NCBI GenBank assembly: GCA_030522415.1
Contig: CM060107.1
Location: 25,548,571-25,612,570, forward strand
Direction of reading: 5' to 3'
From: Channallabes apus
Taxonomy: Eukaryota > Chordata > Actinopteri > Siluriformes > Clariidae
DNA: 64,000 bases
Shown in pieces: positions 33,711 to 45,591 of the stretch. Both the position numbers and the translations under genes were made by a program. Positions within the stretch are counted from its first letter, which is position 1; the number at the start of each line of letters is the position of its first letter. Below the pieces are notes generated by a model, which worked only from the letters and a program-made list of their open reading frames with translations, made no database searches and was not told where the DNA came from.

Positions 33711-33912
33711 ACCTGAGGTTGTTTCCGGTTCATGACTATTTATAACCTACTGGTGAACCTCATCGGTTGACGTCACCTGACCGAGGTTATACATGCCAAA
33801 ATATTTGGCGTGCTTCACAACTGGTCACGAGGAACGTTTCCCATAGTGCTTTCGCGCATCATCTCGTTCCCGCTTTTTCAGGGAACAGGCTTACAGCAAA
33901 GTAAGCTGAGAT
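33711..33912 (+). repeat. DIRS right inverted terminal repeat
   Basis: Inverted counterpart of 30595-30785, with GGTTGACGTCACCTGACC and CATGCCAAAATATTTGGCG; it ends GTAAGCTGAGAT. Confidence 0.85.
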
Positions 33913-36900
33913 GACTTTCACACACAGGCTTCAATTTAGAATGCAAGATTCAGGGTGGCAGCTGTTTTGTATGAGGCCTTTTTTGGTCACTTTGTGTTTT
34001 TGTCCATCATTAGAGACAAAGTCATTCAATTCAATCCTGTGTTAACATGAAGACATTGTTATCCTGCTGAACATAATTGCTCCTGCTGACAGGCCTGCAG
34101 CTGCCATTAGCCTAATGATGTGTAACATTTCAATCTTTTTAAAATATCAACAAAGGACATTTTAATGATTACTTGATCACTGCATCTGTAGTATTGATGT
34201 TTTACTTTTATAATATTTATTTCATACAGGTCTAATATGTTTCCGAAGTGAAAGCAGATTTATGTCAGTTTTATTAATATTTTCCAATGAGTAAACAACA
34301 CATCAACAATTTTACAACAATCATCAACTCAAGGCATCATTCACAAACACATCCATAATCATAGGTGTCATTATTTTCTGGGGACCATGTTTGTTGAAAC
34401 CTTTCCTTCCTGACGCAACCATCAAATTTTATCCGAGCTTGGGACCAGTACTAAATCCAGTGGCTGGGGCTTGGGCACTGGCTAGGAATCAATCTCGGGC
34501 CTTCCGCATGGCAGGCAATGGCAATATAGCAGGTGATAGGGACATATGGCGATATCCTTTAATGCTGGTCAATATCCTTTAACAACCTCATGAACAAGTG
34601 TCATACTGCTGTTATCCAACAGTTCTACTGCTGACAAAAAGTGTATGAAGGCATTGTCCTGTTTTATATTTGTGCATTCTGATTTTGTTTCTTCATTCTC
34701 CGCTCCTGTGCATGTTGTTGCATCCACCAAGTTGTGCGTGGATCGGATGGTCCACTGTGGCAACCCCTCTATGGTAGCAGCCGAAAGACAACAACAACAA
34801 TTGCTCCAAAAAAAAGTTTGTTCAGGGTTAAGAATCAAACATTATGAAGCAACAAACACTTTCTGCATGCCATAATAAAGTTGATTGAAAAGCTATCTGC
34901 TCATTAATTTTATACTCAAGTGAAGGCAACATTTCTTGTCGAACATTCGACCTAATTAATTTACTGACCCAACAACTGTCAAATGTAACATTTCAAAATC
35001 ACTGCCTGTAGACCAGCTAGCTTGCATTAAATAAACAGAATGTTGATGTCCAATCATTCAGTGGCTTATTTAAGTGTATCCAACATGGAGTGAGTCTGAG
35101 TGGGATTGTATCAGGATTTCCCCACTCATGGAATGCCTCTGCCTTGTCCAATCAGAAATTAGTTGTTTGGCTGGCCCCAAGTGTTGTATTTAAAAAAAAA
35201 AAAGAAAGAAAGAAAGAAATAAGAGGGAAAACATTGGCTGTTTTTGGCTAGCAGCCCTCCAACACCTCCTCTTAAAAATAGTTCCAGCATCCCTGCCAAC
35301 AGGAGGTATGCTATTTACTAGTACTGGAACAAATAATGAAACAAGAAATGTGTTGCTTTTACATAAAGGGAATGATTATTCTATTCAACTACACTATTTG
35401 CGAGATGTAGAGCATATGGTTTTGGTAACCCCCTGTGGGAGTTACTGGAGTGTGCTTGGACAATCTCCTGCATCCTCAAAGTTTTGAACCCAAAGTTATG
35501 CCCTTGCCGTTAATTAAGACAGACCTTCACTAAATCATTGCAAAATCGTGCGAGAATTTTTCCAGTCACATTACTCCTCATGTTTGCTCTGTTCTGTCAG
35601 TTCTATCTCTTCTTTGTTTGGTTATTGATTCTATCTTTACATCATCTAGTCTATTTGCTGATTGCCAGACCTGTGTATGTTTAACATTCTGCATTGTGCA
35701 ACAATCTGCATTGCTCTTACAAATTCTCCTTCAAGTGTTTCTGTAAACAGTGCACTTGCATTCAACTTGTATTTTCTGACACTTAACATTTGAAATATTA
35801 ACAATATACAGTACTTAGAAAAAATGAGTATATTTAAAATAAAATAAAATTCCATTTTAATGTACTGATCCAAATCTATACATTAATACATATTGTGTGT
35901 AGAAACAGTTTTCATTCTATTACCCCCCCCAAAAAATACATGTGCTGTAACAATAGCAAAAAATGTTTTATTCCTGTACAAAGTTGATAAGGCAAATATG
36001 CTTGATTATAATAGTGACACATACTCATACACACAGGACTTCTCAAGACACCTGCTTTTAAGAAGAGCATCGGTTGGCCTGCATCAACATTTTTTCATGC
36101 AACATTTCACATATTTTAAGAGTTATCCAGATATGATTTACAAAGTATCCCTTGAACGAGGAAGATATTCCATTGCATCAACACAAGGGATCAATGGTTT
36201 AGTTTAGATTTAAAACTGTAGACATGATGGAAAGTCATTGGAATGTTTTTCTGGCTCAATATGACATAATGGAGTTCATCAGAAGTCCTAAGGTAAAGTG
36301 TTTAAAGAAGTTTAAGCTCCATACCCAGAAGTACTACAGTAAGAACATAATAATATTATGTTTGGTTGCATGCATTGCATAATGAGTCCATAATCAGCAG
36401 TAGTTGAACAGCAGTGGTTTAGAGTATATAGTTCATAAGAAACATCATTTATATGATTTATATAGTATACAGGATGCAATTAACTGCTGTATTAGATGAT
36501 AATGTGTTGGTATGAAATATTGGATCAATATCTGTGTTGGAAGAAAGGTATTTTCAGTTCAGGAAAATAAATCAGGTAACTGAAAGAATGTGGATTATAA
36601 ACTTTGAGAAAATGAGCCCAAAAATGAGACAAGGTATAACAAGGGAAGAGTAATAATCAGCCTTATTCCTGGTTCCTGATTTTAAACCTAGCCAAGCCTA
36701 GCCTTTGCACGTGAAGTCTTCTCCCTCACCATCACTTTGCTAATGCTCTTAAGGCTACTTTGCAATAGGTTGTTCAACAAGCATATACAGTATGTGTATA
36801 ATGGTCAGACATCCACATGCTTTTGGTCATACATCGCATAACAATATGTAATAATGTGAAAAAAAATTTGCATCTAAAAAAAAATATATATATATACTGC

Positions 36901-37126
36901 TTAGAAATTACATAAGATAATTTGATAGTTAGACATGTAGAGATCATTGCAACCACATCAGAAGAACAAATGGAATATTTTACCTCAATCCAACAGACTG
37001 AAATAATCTCACTGATTGCCTCATCAAATTTCCTTAAATAAATACTACGAGAAGCAATCTTGTGCTAGCTCCTCCCTTTGCCCTTTGTATTTTAAACTAG
37101 CAGTTATTACTATATGTATATATACA
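33913..37126. other. Intergenic, nothing recognised
   Basis: AT-rich DNA with a small AAAG repeat near 35199-35218. No supported exon, SINE or transposon. Confidence 0.5.
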
Positions 37127-37127
37127 A

Positions 37128-37130
37128 AGT

Positions 37131-37164
<34 letters not shown>

Positions 37165-37176
37165 TATACACATTTC

Positions 37177-37245
<69 letters not shown>
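37128..37245. repeat. GATA and TA microsatellites
   Basis: (GATA)9-type array at 37128-37164, then (TA)n at about 37180-37245, directly abutting the truncated left LTR of the gypsy relic. Confidence 0.95.
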
Positions 37246-37250
<5 letters not shown>

Positions 37251-37374
37251 GCTCTCCCGGCTCTGCTTGTACGCGCCTCCACCATCTCGGGGGACTCTCC
37301 TGATGCACATTGTGCTCCTATTCTTCAGGAAAGCGAACTGAAGCTCTCTGCCCTTCTCTGTTCGCAGAGCAAAC
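37251..37374 (+). repeat. Truncated 5' LTR of the gypsy relic
   Basis: GCTCTCCCGGCTCTGCTTGT through CTTCTCTGTTCGCAGAGCA; 124 bp closely similar to 40630-40754. The upstream part is replaced by the (TA)n array. Confidence 0.8.
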
Positions 37375-37439
37375 CTCCACACACCACACACACCTCCAGC
37401 GTGGCACGAGCCTCACTTATCCAATCCTCAACCCTACAA

Positions 37440-38019
37440 TGGAGTCCCTGACACCTGCCACTCATTCTTGTCGCAGTGTTCCTTGCTGCTTGAACCCCAG
37501 CCCTCTGTCTTTCCTACTGAGCGTTCCAAAGTGGCATACATCATCACCCTCCTTACGGAGAGAGCCCGTGAGTGGGGAACGGCCGTCTGGGACGTTAGCG
37601 ATCCTTGCTGCATCACCTTCAGCACCTTCATTGAGGAGATGAAGAGAATATTCGACTGCTCCCACATAGGATGGGAGGCCGCCAGACACCTACTGGAGCT
37701 TCGTCAGGGCCCCCGATCTGCTTATGACTACGCCATTGAGTTCCGGACCGTGGTGGCCGCCGCTCAGTGGGACACTCAGGCGCTTTACGACAACTTCCTG
37801 AATGGGCTCTCTGAGCCCATGCAGGTTGGGCGAACCCTGATTTCACCGGAGGAGCGGCAACGCAGGAGCGTGCCTCTATTGTGGCCATGTCCCATACCTA
37901 TGCCTGCAGTGTCCGTTAAAAGCCAGCCCCCCCCCCCCCCCCCCCCCATGAACCTAGACACACTGGAGGGGCACGCCCAAGAGCAGTTGCCTAGAGGCCT
38001 TCCAATTCTTCCCGTTTAA
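37440..38019 (+). pseudogene. Gypsy relic gag
   Basis: ATG at 37440 starts MESLTPATHSC. After a shift in frame the capsid-like part follows (about 37520-37830): VAYIITLLTERAREWGTAVW and LLELRQGPRSAYDYAIEFR. A poly-C tract (37927-37947) lies near the end. Similar in design to the gag of the 62-kb element, but decayed. Confidence 0.8.
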
Positions 38020-38175
38020 CTATTCCTGGACAATCAGCCCCACATAGCTTATGCCCTCATCGACTCTGGCTTTGACCAGAACATTATCTCTGCCATGAAG
38101 GTCAAAGAACTATGTATCCCTACTCTTCTCCTTAACGCGCCACTGTCCATCCATGCCCTTGATGGAACATTACTG
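38020..38175 (+). pseudogene. Gypsy relic protease piece
   Basis: The frame reads AYALIDSGFDQNIISAMKV, with the retroviral-type Asp-Ser-Gly active-site motif, then LNAPLSIHALDGT. It is interrupted downstream by the LINE tail. Confidence 0.7.
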
Positions 38176-38178
38176 TAA

Positions 38179-38287
38179 GATTTAATTCTCTTTTTAAGGT
38201 CACTGGCGGTCGTGTAAGCATTTCACTGCATATCGTACTGTGTATGACTGTGTATGTGACGAATAAAATTTTAATTTGATTTGATTT
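38179..38287 (+). mobile_element. LINE 3'-tail fragment inserted in the gypsy relic
   Basis: GCATTTCACTGCATATCGTA, TGTGTATGTGACGAATAAAA and a terminal TTTGATTTGATTT repeat are the familiar 3' end of a fish non-LTR element. It falls between protease and reverse transcriptase. Confidence 0.72.
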
Positions 38288-38312
38288 ACTCCCTCCGATC
38301 ACCCGTCGCACC

Positions 38313-39600
38313 ATGCCGGTTAACAGCAGGTCCAGTACCATCTCTCTTCCCCCTCATCATCCCTACAACTGCGATATCGACCTCCTTCCTGGCACAACTC
38401 CACCTCGGGGTTGCCTCTTCTCACTTTCACAGAACGAGAGGAACTCCATGGACCAATACATTTCTGAGGCTTTAGCCGCTGGCATTATTAGACCATCCTC
38501 ATCACCTGCTGGCGCTGTCTTTTCTTTGTGGCCAAAAAAAATGGGACCCTACGCCCCTGTATTAATTACAGGTAACTGAATGACATCACCATCAAGAACC
38601 GGTATCCATTACCCTTGATGTCCACCGCTTTTGAGCTCCTGCATGGGGCCCATCTCTTCACGAAACTGGACCTTCGCAGCGCCTACTACCTGGTCAGAAT
38701 TAGAGAAGGGGACGAGTGGAAGACGGCCTTCAACACCGCGTCAGGGCATTATGAATACCTGATCATGCCGTTTGGTTTGGCAAATGCTCCAGCAGTGTAC
38801 CAAGCCGTAGTTAATGATGTCCTTAGGGATTTCATCAATATCTTCGCTTTCGTGTACCTAGACGATACACGAAACATAAAATGCACGTCCGCCAGGTACT
38901 CCAGTGGCTGCTCGAGAATCAAATGTTTGTCAAGGCGGAGAAGTGCGAGTTCCACAGCAGCACAGTTTCCTTCCTGGGCTTCATTGTTGCTCCATCTAGG
39001 AGTCAGATGAACCCCGCAAAGCTGAAGGCGGTGTCCGACTGGCATGCACCAACAACATGCAAGGAGCTTCAGCGTTTCCTGGTGTTTGCCAACTTCTATA
39101 GGCGATTTATTTGGGACTATAGTTCAGTGGCCGCCGCACTCATCTCCCTGACTTCAGCCAAGACCCCATTCATTTGGTCAGAGCAAGCGGCCAGGGCTTT
39201 CCTAGATTTGAAGAGGCGATTCACCTCAGCCCCTGTTCTACTTCAGCCAGACCCTTCCCTTCAGTTTGTGGTCGAAGTGGACACCTCCGACTCAGGCGTC
39301 GGGGAAGTCCTATCCAAAGATAACAAACTGCACCCATGCTGTTTTCTCTCCCACCAGATTTCTCCTACGGAGAGAAACTACGGTATTGGCGATCGGGAGC
39401 TATTAGCGGTCAAACTTGCCCTTGAGGAGTGGAGGCATTGCCTCAAGGGCACTGAAATCTCCTTCCTGGTCTGGATGGATCATAAGAACTTGGAATATCT
39501 CCGGACAGCCAAACGCCTAAACTCCCGTCAAGCTAGGTGGTCCATGTCATTCTCCCGTTTCAATTTCTCCCTGTCTTACTGACCGGGGTCTAAGAATACA
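38313..39600 (+). pseudogene. Gypsy relic reverse transcriptase and RNase H
   Basis: Blocks in order: PPHHPYNCDIDLLPGTTPPR (38344), [19 protein letters not shown] with [10 protein letters not shown] and YLDDT (38655-38870), then in another frame [35 protein letters not shown] (39063-39115) and RNase H with [15 protein letters not shown] and [18 protein letters not shown] short deletion right after YLDD shifts the frame, so the polymerase is broken at its catalytic site. A stop ends the RNase H part at 39582. Confidence 0.87.
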
Positions 39601-39635
39601 AAACCAGACGCTCTCTCTCCCCAGCCCATGACCTG

Positions 39636-40500
39636 ATGCCTGAAGCCACCATCTTATCCCCTCAATGCCTTGTGGGCGCCGCGCTACTAGACGTCGAATC
39701 ACGGGTCAGGAAAGCACTCCATCAGCAGCCTGGACCCACAGAGACACCACAGGGCAGACTCTTCGTTCCGGCGGCAGTACGGCCCCACGTTCTGGAATGG
39801 GGACATAGCTCTCGACTGGCCTGCCATCCCAGTGTGGCACGGACTTTGGCACTGGTTCAACAACGGTTTTGGTGGCTCACAATCAAAAAAGACATTCGTC
39901 ACTTCGTTAATGCCTGCGAGACTTGCGTCAGCCATCCGCCGGCTTCCTCAGACCTCTCCCGATTCCTCACAGGCCCTGTTCCCATATCACCCTTGACTTT
40001 GTAAAAGGACTCCCCGACTCTGAAGGCAACACATGCATGCTCAAGGTGGTTGACCGCTTTTCCAAGGTTGCCCACTTCATCCCGCTATTTGGACTCCCCA
40101 CAGCGAAAGAAACTGCCGAACTCTTAATCGTGCATGTGTTCTGGCTTCATGGACTTCTAACAGACATCACATCGGATTGAGGACCCCAATTCACTGCCCA
40201 GTTTTGGTCCGCCTTCTGTAAGCTAATTGGCGCCACCCCTAGCTTATCCTCCGGTTATCATCCACACACAAATGGGCAGACGGAGCGAGCCAATCAGGGC
40301 CTAGAAACGGCCATTCGGTGCATGAAATCTAAGGATCCCCATTTCTGAAGTCGGCTGCTACCATGGATCGAGTACGCCCACAACTCCTTACCTACATCAG
40401 CCAATGGCCTCTCCCCTCGGGTATCAACCCGCTGTTCCCTTCTCAGGAGGCGAAAGTGGAGGTCCCCTCGGCTCAAGCCTTCATTCGTTGGTGCCGAAGA
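39636..40500 (+). pseudogene. Gypsy relic integrase
   Basis: The zinc-binding HHCC region is visible (WGHSSRLACHPS ... CETCV). The catalytic core (about 39990-40320) gives [14 protein letters not shown], then [16 protein letters not shown] and [17 protein letters not shown], so the DDE residues are present but a stop follows the second Asp. The frame ends at about 40500 with PSAQAFIRWCRR, before the GPY/F motif and chromodomain. Confidence 0.85.
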
Positions 40501-40629
40501 ACATAGTTGAAGGCAAGAGCTAGGATCTGCCGGACCGTTTCGGCGTCTCGGACTGTCTTAGTTACCTTTGGTTATCGACCCTTACCTGGTAAATGACGCT
40601 GATTCTCTCTCCTCGCTCCACAGCTAGTG

Positions 40630-40754
40630 ACGCTCTCCCGGCTCTTCTGGTATGCGCCTCCAGCATCTCGGGGGACTCTCCTGAAGTGCATCATGCTCCT
40701 ATTCTTCAGGGAAGCATACTGAAGCTCTCTGCCCTTCTCTGTTCGCGGAGCAAA
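40630..40754 (+). repeat. 3' LTR segment of the gypsy relic
   Basis: GCTCTCCCGGCTCTTCTGGT through TTCGCGGAGCA matches 37251-37374. The true left edge of this LTR is probably between 40500 and 40630. Confidence 0.78.
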
Positions 40755-40987
40755 CCAGCACGACGAAACCATCGAGGAAGTTTAGTTGCGCAACCTGTGC
40801 CCCTGGCTGAGACTGTTAAAAATTTGTCACACACACACTACGTTTCCCCAGCCTCTATGTACTTAACCCCTAGCCTAGAGCTAAGTGAACCTGTGTCTGC
40901 TATTGGGTTCTTTTCATCTCTGCCTCCACCCCTGACATTACCAGACCTATGGATTTTTTTTGTTGTTGTTGTTGTTTGTTTTCTAAG

Positions 40988-41365
40988 GCGGCGCGGTGGT
41001 GTAGTGGTTAGCACTGTCGCCTTGCACCTCCAGGGTCTGGGTTCGATTCCCCGGCCAGGCTCGATTCCCGTCTCTGTGTGCATGGAGTTTGCATGTTCTC
41101 CCCGTGCTTGGTGGGTTTCCTCCGGGTACTCTGGTTTCCTCCCACAGTCCAAAGATATGCAGGATAGGCTAATTGGCGTTCCTAAATTGCCCGTAGTGTG
41201 TGATTGGGTGTGTGAGTGTGTGTGTGCCCTGCGATGGATTGGCACCCTGTCCAGGGTGTACCCCGCCTAGTGCCCGAAGTCTCCTGGGATAGGCTCCAGG
41301 TCCCCCGCCACCCTGAACACAGGATTAAGCGGTATAGAAAATGAATGAATGAATGAATGTTTTAT
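40988..41365 (+). mobile_element. tRNA-derived SINE (family 1), well preserved
   Basis: Head GGCGGCGCGGTGGTGTAGTGG (A box), GGTTCGATTCC (B box), body with GTTTCCTCCCACAGTCCAAAG and GGATAGGCTCCAGGTCCCCC, ending in (GAAT)n tail at 41341-41358. It shows the full family length of about 375 bp. Confidence 0.92.
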
Positions 41366-42674
41366 TTAATGAAAGACATTATAAAAAAAAGGTGAAACCT
41401 ATAAACAAGAAAAAAGTTTAAGGTGGGTTCATAAGCTCTAGTGAATGCCAAGTTATTCTGGAGGAAATATAATGGAAAGTGCGGAGAAGGACCAAACCAG
41501 AAAAAAAAACTCAGAGCACAGGCAGGCTATTCAATATTATCCTTTTGCCTCAAACATTACACACTGCGAACATTTCACACAACCTTTACACATAAGGCAT
41601 AGTGCTTATACACTCTATACAAAATCATATAGTTTTAACATAATTTACTCTAAGATATAGTAAAAGCTATACTACAACAATATATCAACAATATAAGGCT
41701 CACATCAAAGCTGTCATAAAACATTAAGTAAAAGTGTGGTAAGCAATGGTGGGAATGATGGTTGTTACACTGGACAAAACATATTGTGCTAAAATGCAAT
41801 GTCATAGGGCATCCTATTTTAAGCCAATGGCCTGGAACACTAACAATAATATAATTTAAACAATGACCAAGTTTTCTTTATTCTGAGCATTACATGGATA
41901 GTTTTCTATAGCCAACAGCAGCAGCCTCATGAGAAATGGAATATTCAGGAATGTTTGACCTTGAAGGATTTCTCCTTCCTCGACCATAACCCTCATGTGA
42001 TTTCCAAGTTGCCTAACTGCTTAACCATTCGACATTTAGAAGTCAGACAAATAAACCTTACAAAAAACTACAGCTCAGTAATCCGAACCCAGGATTATCT
42101 GTATCTCTTCAAATCCTTGTGTAGTTTTCTCATCATATAACATTACCCTTGAAAGAGCAGTTTTTTAAGCTTTGAGTGTAAGGAATCAGTAAATACTACT
42201 TGGAATTCACAAATTGAGTTTAATGTGAATCGATTGTGATGTTATCACATGTCTACCTTACAGTGTGAGCTACTGAGCTGGAGTTTTTTATAATGATGAT
42301 TATAATGATGAGACTGAAATAAAGTATAACCAGACATGCTTTAACCACACTAATGATTAAGTACACATTCTTATCCAAAGATATCATTCTACTGTTCCTT
42401 TGACTATGACAAGAATGTCTGTAAATAATAAAATTAAATAAAAAAAAAAACATTATACTGCCTTTTAAAAATATCAGAAAGTTGCCTTCACTCTACTATG
42501 ATTATTTTTCATTCAAAAGCAATTTTAGCCATTATCGTTATAAAGATGATTCTGTGGTTATGCATTTTAGCAATCAAATTCAATCACACTAATTCACCAA
42601 TCATTTATTCAAGTTCCACATCTTGGCCTACATAAAACCTTGTAGTGCAAATATGAACAAGATGTGCTTCTTGA
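41366..42674. other. Intergenic, nothing recognised
   Basis: AT-rich DNA without supported features. Confidence 0.5.
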
Positions 42675-42850
42675 TCAGGGCAGGGGTACCCCAACTGTTT
42701 AAAAGTTGGAACAGAAATCAGAAGGTCATAGGTTCAAACCCCAGCAGCACCAATCTACTACTGTTGGGCTCATGAGCAAGGCCCTTAACTGCTCAGCTGT
42801 ATAATGAAATAGATGTATGTCACTTTGAATAAGGGTTAGTTTCTAAAGAC
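42675..42850 (+). mobile_element. SINE family 2 copy
   Basis: Contains CAGAAGGTCATAGGTTCAAA, CCCCAGCAGCACCAA, GAGCAAGGCCCTTAACTGCT and CAGCTGTATAATGAAAT, the body of the second tRNA-derived SINE. Confidence 0.82.
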
Positions 42851-44000
42851 AAATAATGCGATGAGAGATAATGGTATATTTGCAAAGCTGTGCTGTACCG
42901 TCGATAGAGAAATTTTCTATGTATCCATAGTCTTATAGTAACTTCCTAACTTGAAGATTGTATGTTTGTTTTGGACCTACAGTACTGAACTCTCTTTAAG
43001 TGTTTTTACAGAAGTGTGCAAAGGCAAAATTGGTCCAGATGGGACTTTAGCTTCATGCCCATTAGCATTATTCTTCTGATGATAGAGCTAGAGAGGTGTT
43101 ACTCTGTACTTACACAGGAACCTAGGCTGTGTCTCCACAGACATCCCCTGCTATTTACTTGTGCACATCCTTTATAATGGGTAAAGCCTGCTTTGCTATC
43201 TGATTAACTGTAAAGGGGCCTAAAGCAAGAAAGGAACTGTAGCAGCTTGAGTCATGGAATATTAACATATTTACTAACCCATTGAAAGGGGGTTACTGAA
43301 TCTGTGTGTGACCTTGAGCACAGTCTGCTTTAGTATTTGTATTCAAAATTGTATACCATGATCCCTGACTTGTTCTCAGATAACTAAGCAAATAAGACAC
43401 CAGAAGAAGAGTAGCACTTGTGTTTTCCATTCAATACGCACAAGAGCAATGAGTCAAACTGCCAAAATACAAAGAAAAAATATGTGCGAGGAATTATGAG
43501 GTATTCTCCTATCCTACGCTCAGCATTGTGTCAGGCACCAGGTTTAGTGTACATGAAGTCTATACTGTATATGAATGTGTATTCGTTTAGCATTAACACT
43601 TGTGAGTATCAGATACAGCAGAAGGTTGTGCCTCACAACCCAAACTACAAGTCTTTTAGAGTAGCTTGTAATAGCTTTTTTCCTATGAAATTGGAAGTTG
43701 ATTTGCTCTTTACCCTAAATCAGGTGCAGAATCACATTTGGTAACTTAAAGAATCCCACGATTGAATCCATTAACCCATGAAAAATCATGGAAATAATAA
43801 TAAAAAAAAAAAAATTCCATTATAAAAATTCAATTATATTGAAATGGAAAACATGCATAGGATGAAAGAGTACAAAACATATTTATCACTATGACAATAC
43901 ACAAAATACACAATAAAGTGAACGCTCAAGCCAGAGCATGTCATTCAAATCTGTCCTGTTCACCAAAACCTATCCAAAGCATTTTTAAGCTTTTTTTTTT

Positions 44001-44002
<2 letters not shown>
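42851..44002. other. Intergenic, nothing recognised
   Basis: AT-rich DNA with a 108-codon frame (43418-43744) lacking motifs. No supported gene. Confidence 0.5.
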
Positions 44003-44094
<92 letters not shown>

Positions 44095-44103
44095 GTGTGC
44101 GTG
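44003..44103. repeat. Long GT microsatellite
   Basis: About 45 GT units with two GC interruptions at the right end. Confidence 0.95.
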
Positions 44104-44936
44104 TGAGACACAAGTCCTATTATTGTATCTGGCCAGAGGCATGTGGAACAGAGTTACAGTTTGTTTTGGTTCTCCATGGCAGCTAAGTTTCCATATTTAA
44201 TCCCTTTTGTAGTTCACAATATATAACCAAAAAACAGCCTTCATGGCAAGCCGCTGTGTAATTATGTATATATAATAAAAAAAAATTTTTTTTGCTTTGT
44301 GGCAAACAGACTTGACAGGGTTGTGCAGCAATGTTTATCTGGTTTAATGCAGCAGAGTCTAATGCAAACAGACAATTTATCATGGTCCAAATGCAACCTG
44401 CCATATGTGTTAACCAGGAGGCCCAGAACAACAAGTGACATACTGTATTGTCTGCTATTCACAAATATATAGCAGGTCAAGAGTCTGTGATCAGAATTAC
44501 TGAGTATACAGTATATGATCTGGGGAGAATCGTCACTGTGGCATTGGGACTTAAGTAGGTGAAAGAAATTGCTTTCATGACAAACACACTTAAAAATGAA
44601 AGGCATATTACAGTGTAATGATGTGAGCCTACTGTATAACTCTGTATCATTGTGCAGCCTTATCCAGTCAAGTAAAGTGGCTATTCTTCAATCACATACA
44701 CCTGGTACAGTACACAGTGAAATGCAACAATGCTCCTCCATGATCATAGTGTGACATTAAAGAACGGAACTAAATGAGAATGCACAAACCAACAGGGGAC
44801 TAAATAAACTGCTTGGGTGTCAACATGTGCAAACAATGCAAGACAGTGTAATAGTAAACAAAACAACAGGCACAATTCCCACAATTATTCATATACACCA
44901 CTTGCACATTACAGGATCTCAGCTAGGAGATATTGC
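44104..44936. other. Intergenic, possible repeat remains
   Basis: Around 44690-44880 the text TCACATACACCTGGTACAGT and CAGTGAAATGCAACAATGC resembles a dispersed fish repeat, class unknown. Nothing else supported. Confidence 0.4.
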
Positions 44937-45062
44937 CACATCCCCCTTACAGTCCTGACCTCGCTCCAAGCCATTTCCACTAGTTGGGGCCATTAATGGA
45001 GTTCCTGGAAGGCCAGCATTTCGCATGTGAAGTAGGCAGTGCGATCGTGGCTCTGTCGTACT
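44937..45062 (+). pseudogene. Mariner-like transposase fragment
   Basis: One frame reads HPPYSPDLAPSHFH, stop, LGPLMEFLEGQHFACEV, the block around the third catalytic Asp of mariner transposases (YSPDLAPSD type). In this copy the Asp after PS is His and a stop follows. Only this short piece is visible. Confidence 0.7.
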
Positions 45063-45591
45063 GAAAAAAAAAAACACATACCATTATAGGCGGGCTCTAG
45101 TGGAGACTAACACGACAAGTAAATGGTGTTTACACAGCTCCTAAATTTCTGAAATAGCCTTTACACACCAATGACTAGTGTTAACGCAGCATTGAAATTT
45201 GTGGAAGTTATTACTAGAACTGCTTCTCAGCAACTCGTGTTATTCTTACGTTTGTCAGATCAAACCATATTGTATTCTTTATTGAAGTGCTTAATCAGCA
45301 TTTATGGTACCCCAACTGTCTAATGTGAACGATCACATCGCCTCTTGTGCAAGGCCATTAAGCCAACATGGATATATAGTGATGCCGGCAAAAGACCTCA
45401 AACACAAAGTGTGTGTGTTAGGGTGGATGTGTTGTGAATATGTTTTGATATTATTATAGAGATACCCACGTATTGATCGTATTTATAGTGAATGGTGGCT
45501 GATGTTAAAAACTCTTCCATACGGTTTTGCATTGTTTTATCTTAATAGTGATTAATAAACTTCATGGACTTCATGTTTATTCCTTTCATTT
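45063..45591. other. Intergenic, nothing recognised
   Basis: AT-rich sequence with no supported feature. Confidence 0.5.

Larger units (their letters stand above)
30595..33912 (+). mobile_element. Degenerate DIRS-type retroelement
   Basis: Structure and content both indicate DIRS. The termini are inverted repeats of roughly 190-220 bp (left 30595-30785, right about 33711-33912; for example GGTTATAAATAGTCATGAAC left, inverted at right). Near the right end (33566-33660) an internal complementary region contains the complement of the outer left end joined to the complement of the outer right end. Inside are relics of DIRS gag, reverse transcriptase/RNase H and tyrosine recombinase. At 3.3 kb it is shorter than intact elements, with many frameshifts. 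No 5-bp target duplication is seen, as expected for tyrosine-recombinase elements. Confidence 0.88.
37251..40754 (+). mobile_element. Degenerate Ty3/gypsy (chromovirus-like) retrotransposon
   Basis: A plus-strand element with gag, protease, reverse transcriptase, RNase H and integrase relics in the canonical gypsy order, framed by similar LTR pieces at 37251-37374 and 40630-40754. It has frameshifts, in-frame stops, a LINE tail inserted in the protease region, and loss of the integrase C-terminus and chromodomain before the right LTR. It is a different and much older lineage from the element at 57817. Confidence 0.88.

Noticed and set aside
40985..41080. Possible genuine tRNA gene from the A and B box-like head
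   Set aside because: It continues into a 375-bp SINE body repeated elsewhere in the window.
43418..43744. 108-codon plus-strand frame
   Set aside because: Composition like translated AT-rich DNA and no flanking splice or promoter signal tied to it.
44003..44103. Regular short repeats considered as a CRISPR-like array
   Set aside because: Plain GT microsatellite in a vertebrate genome.
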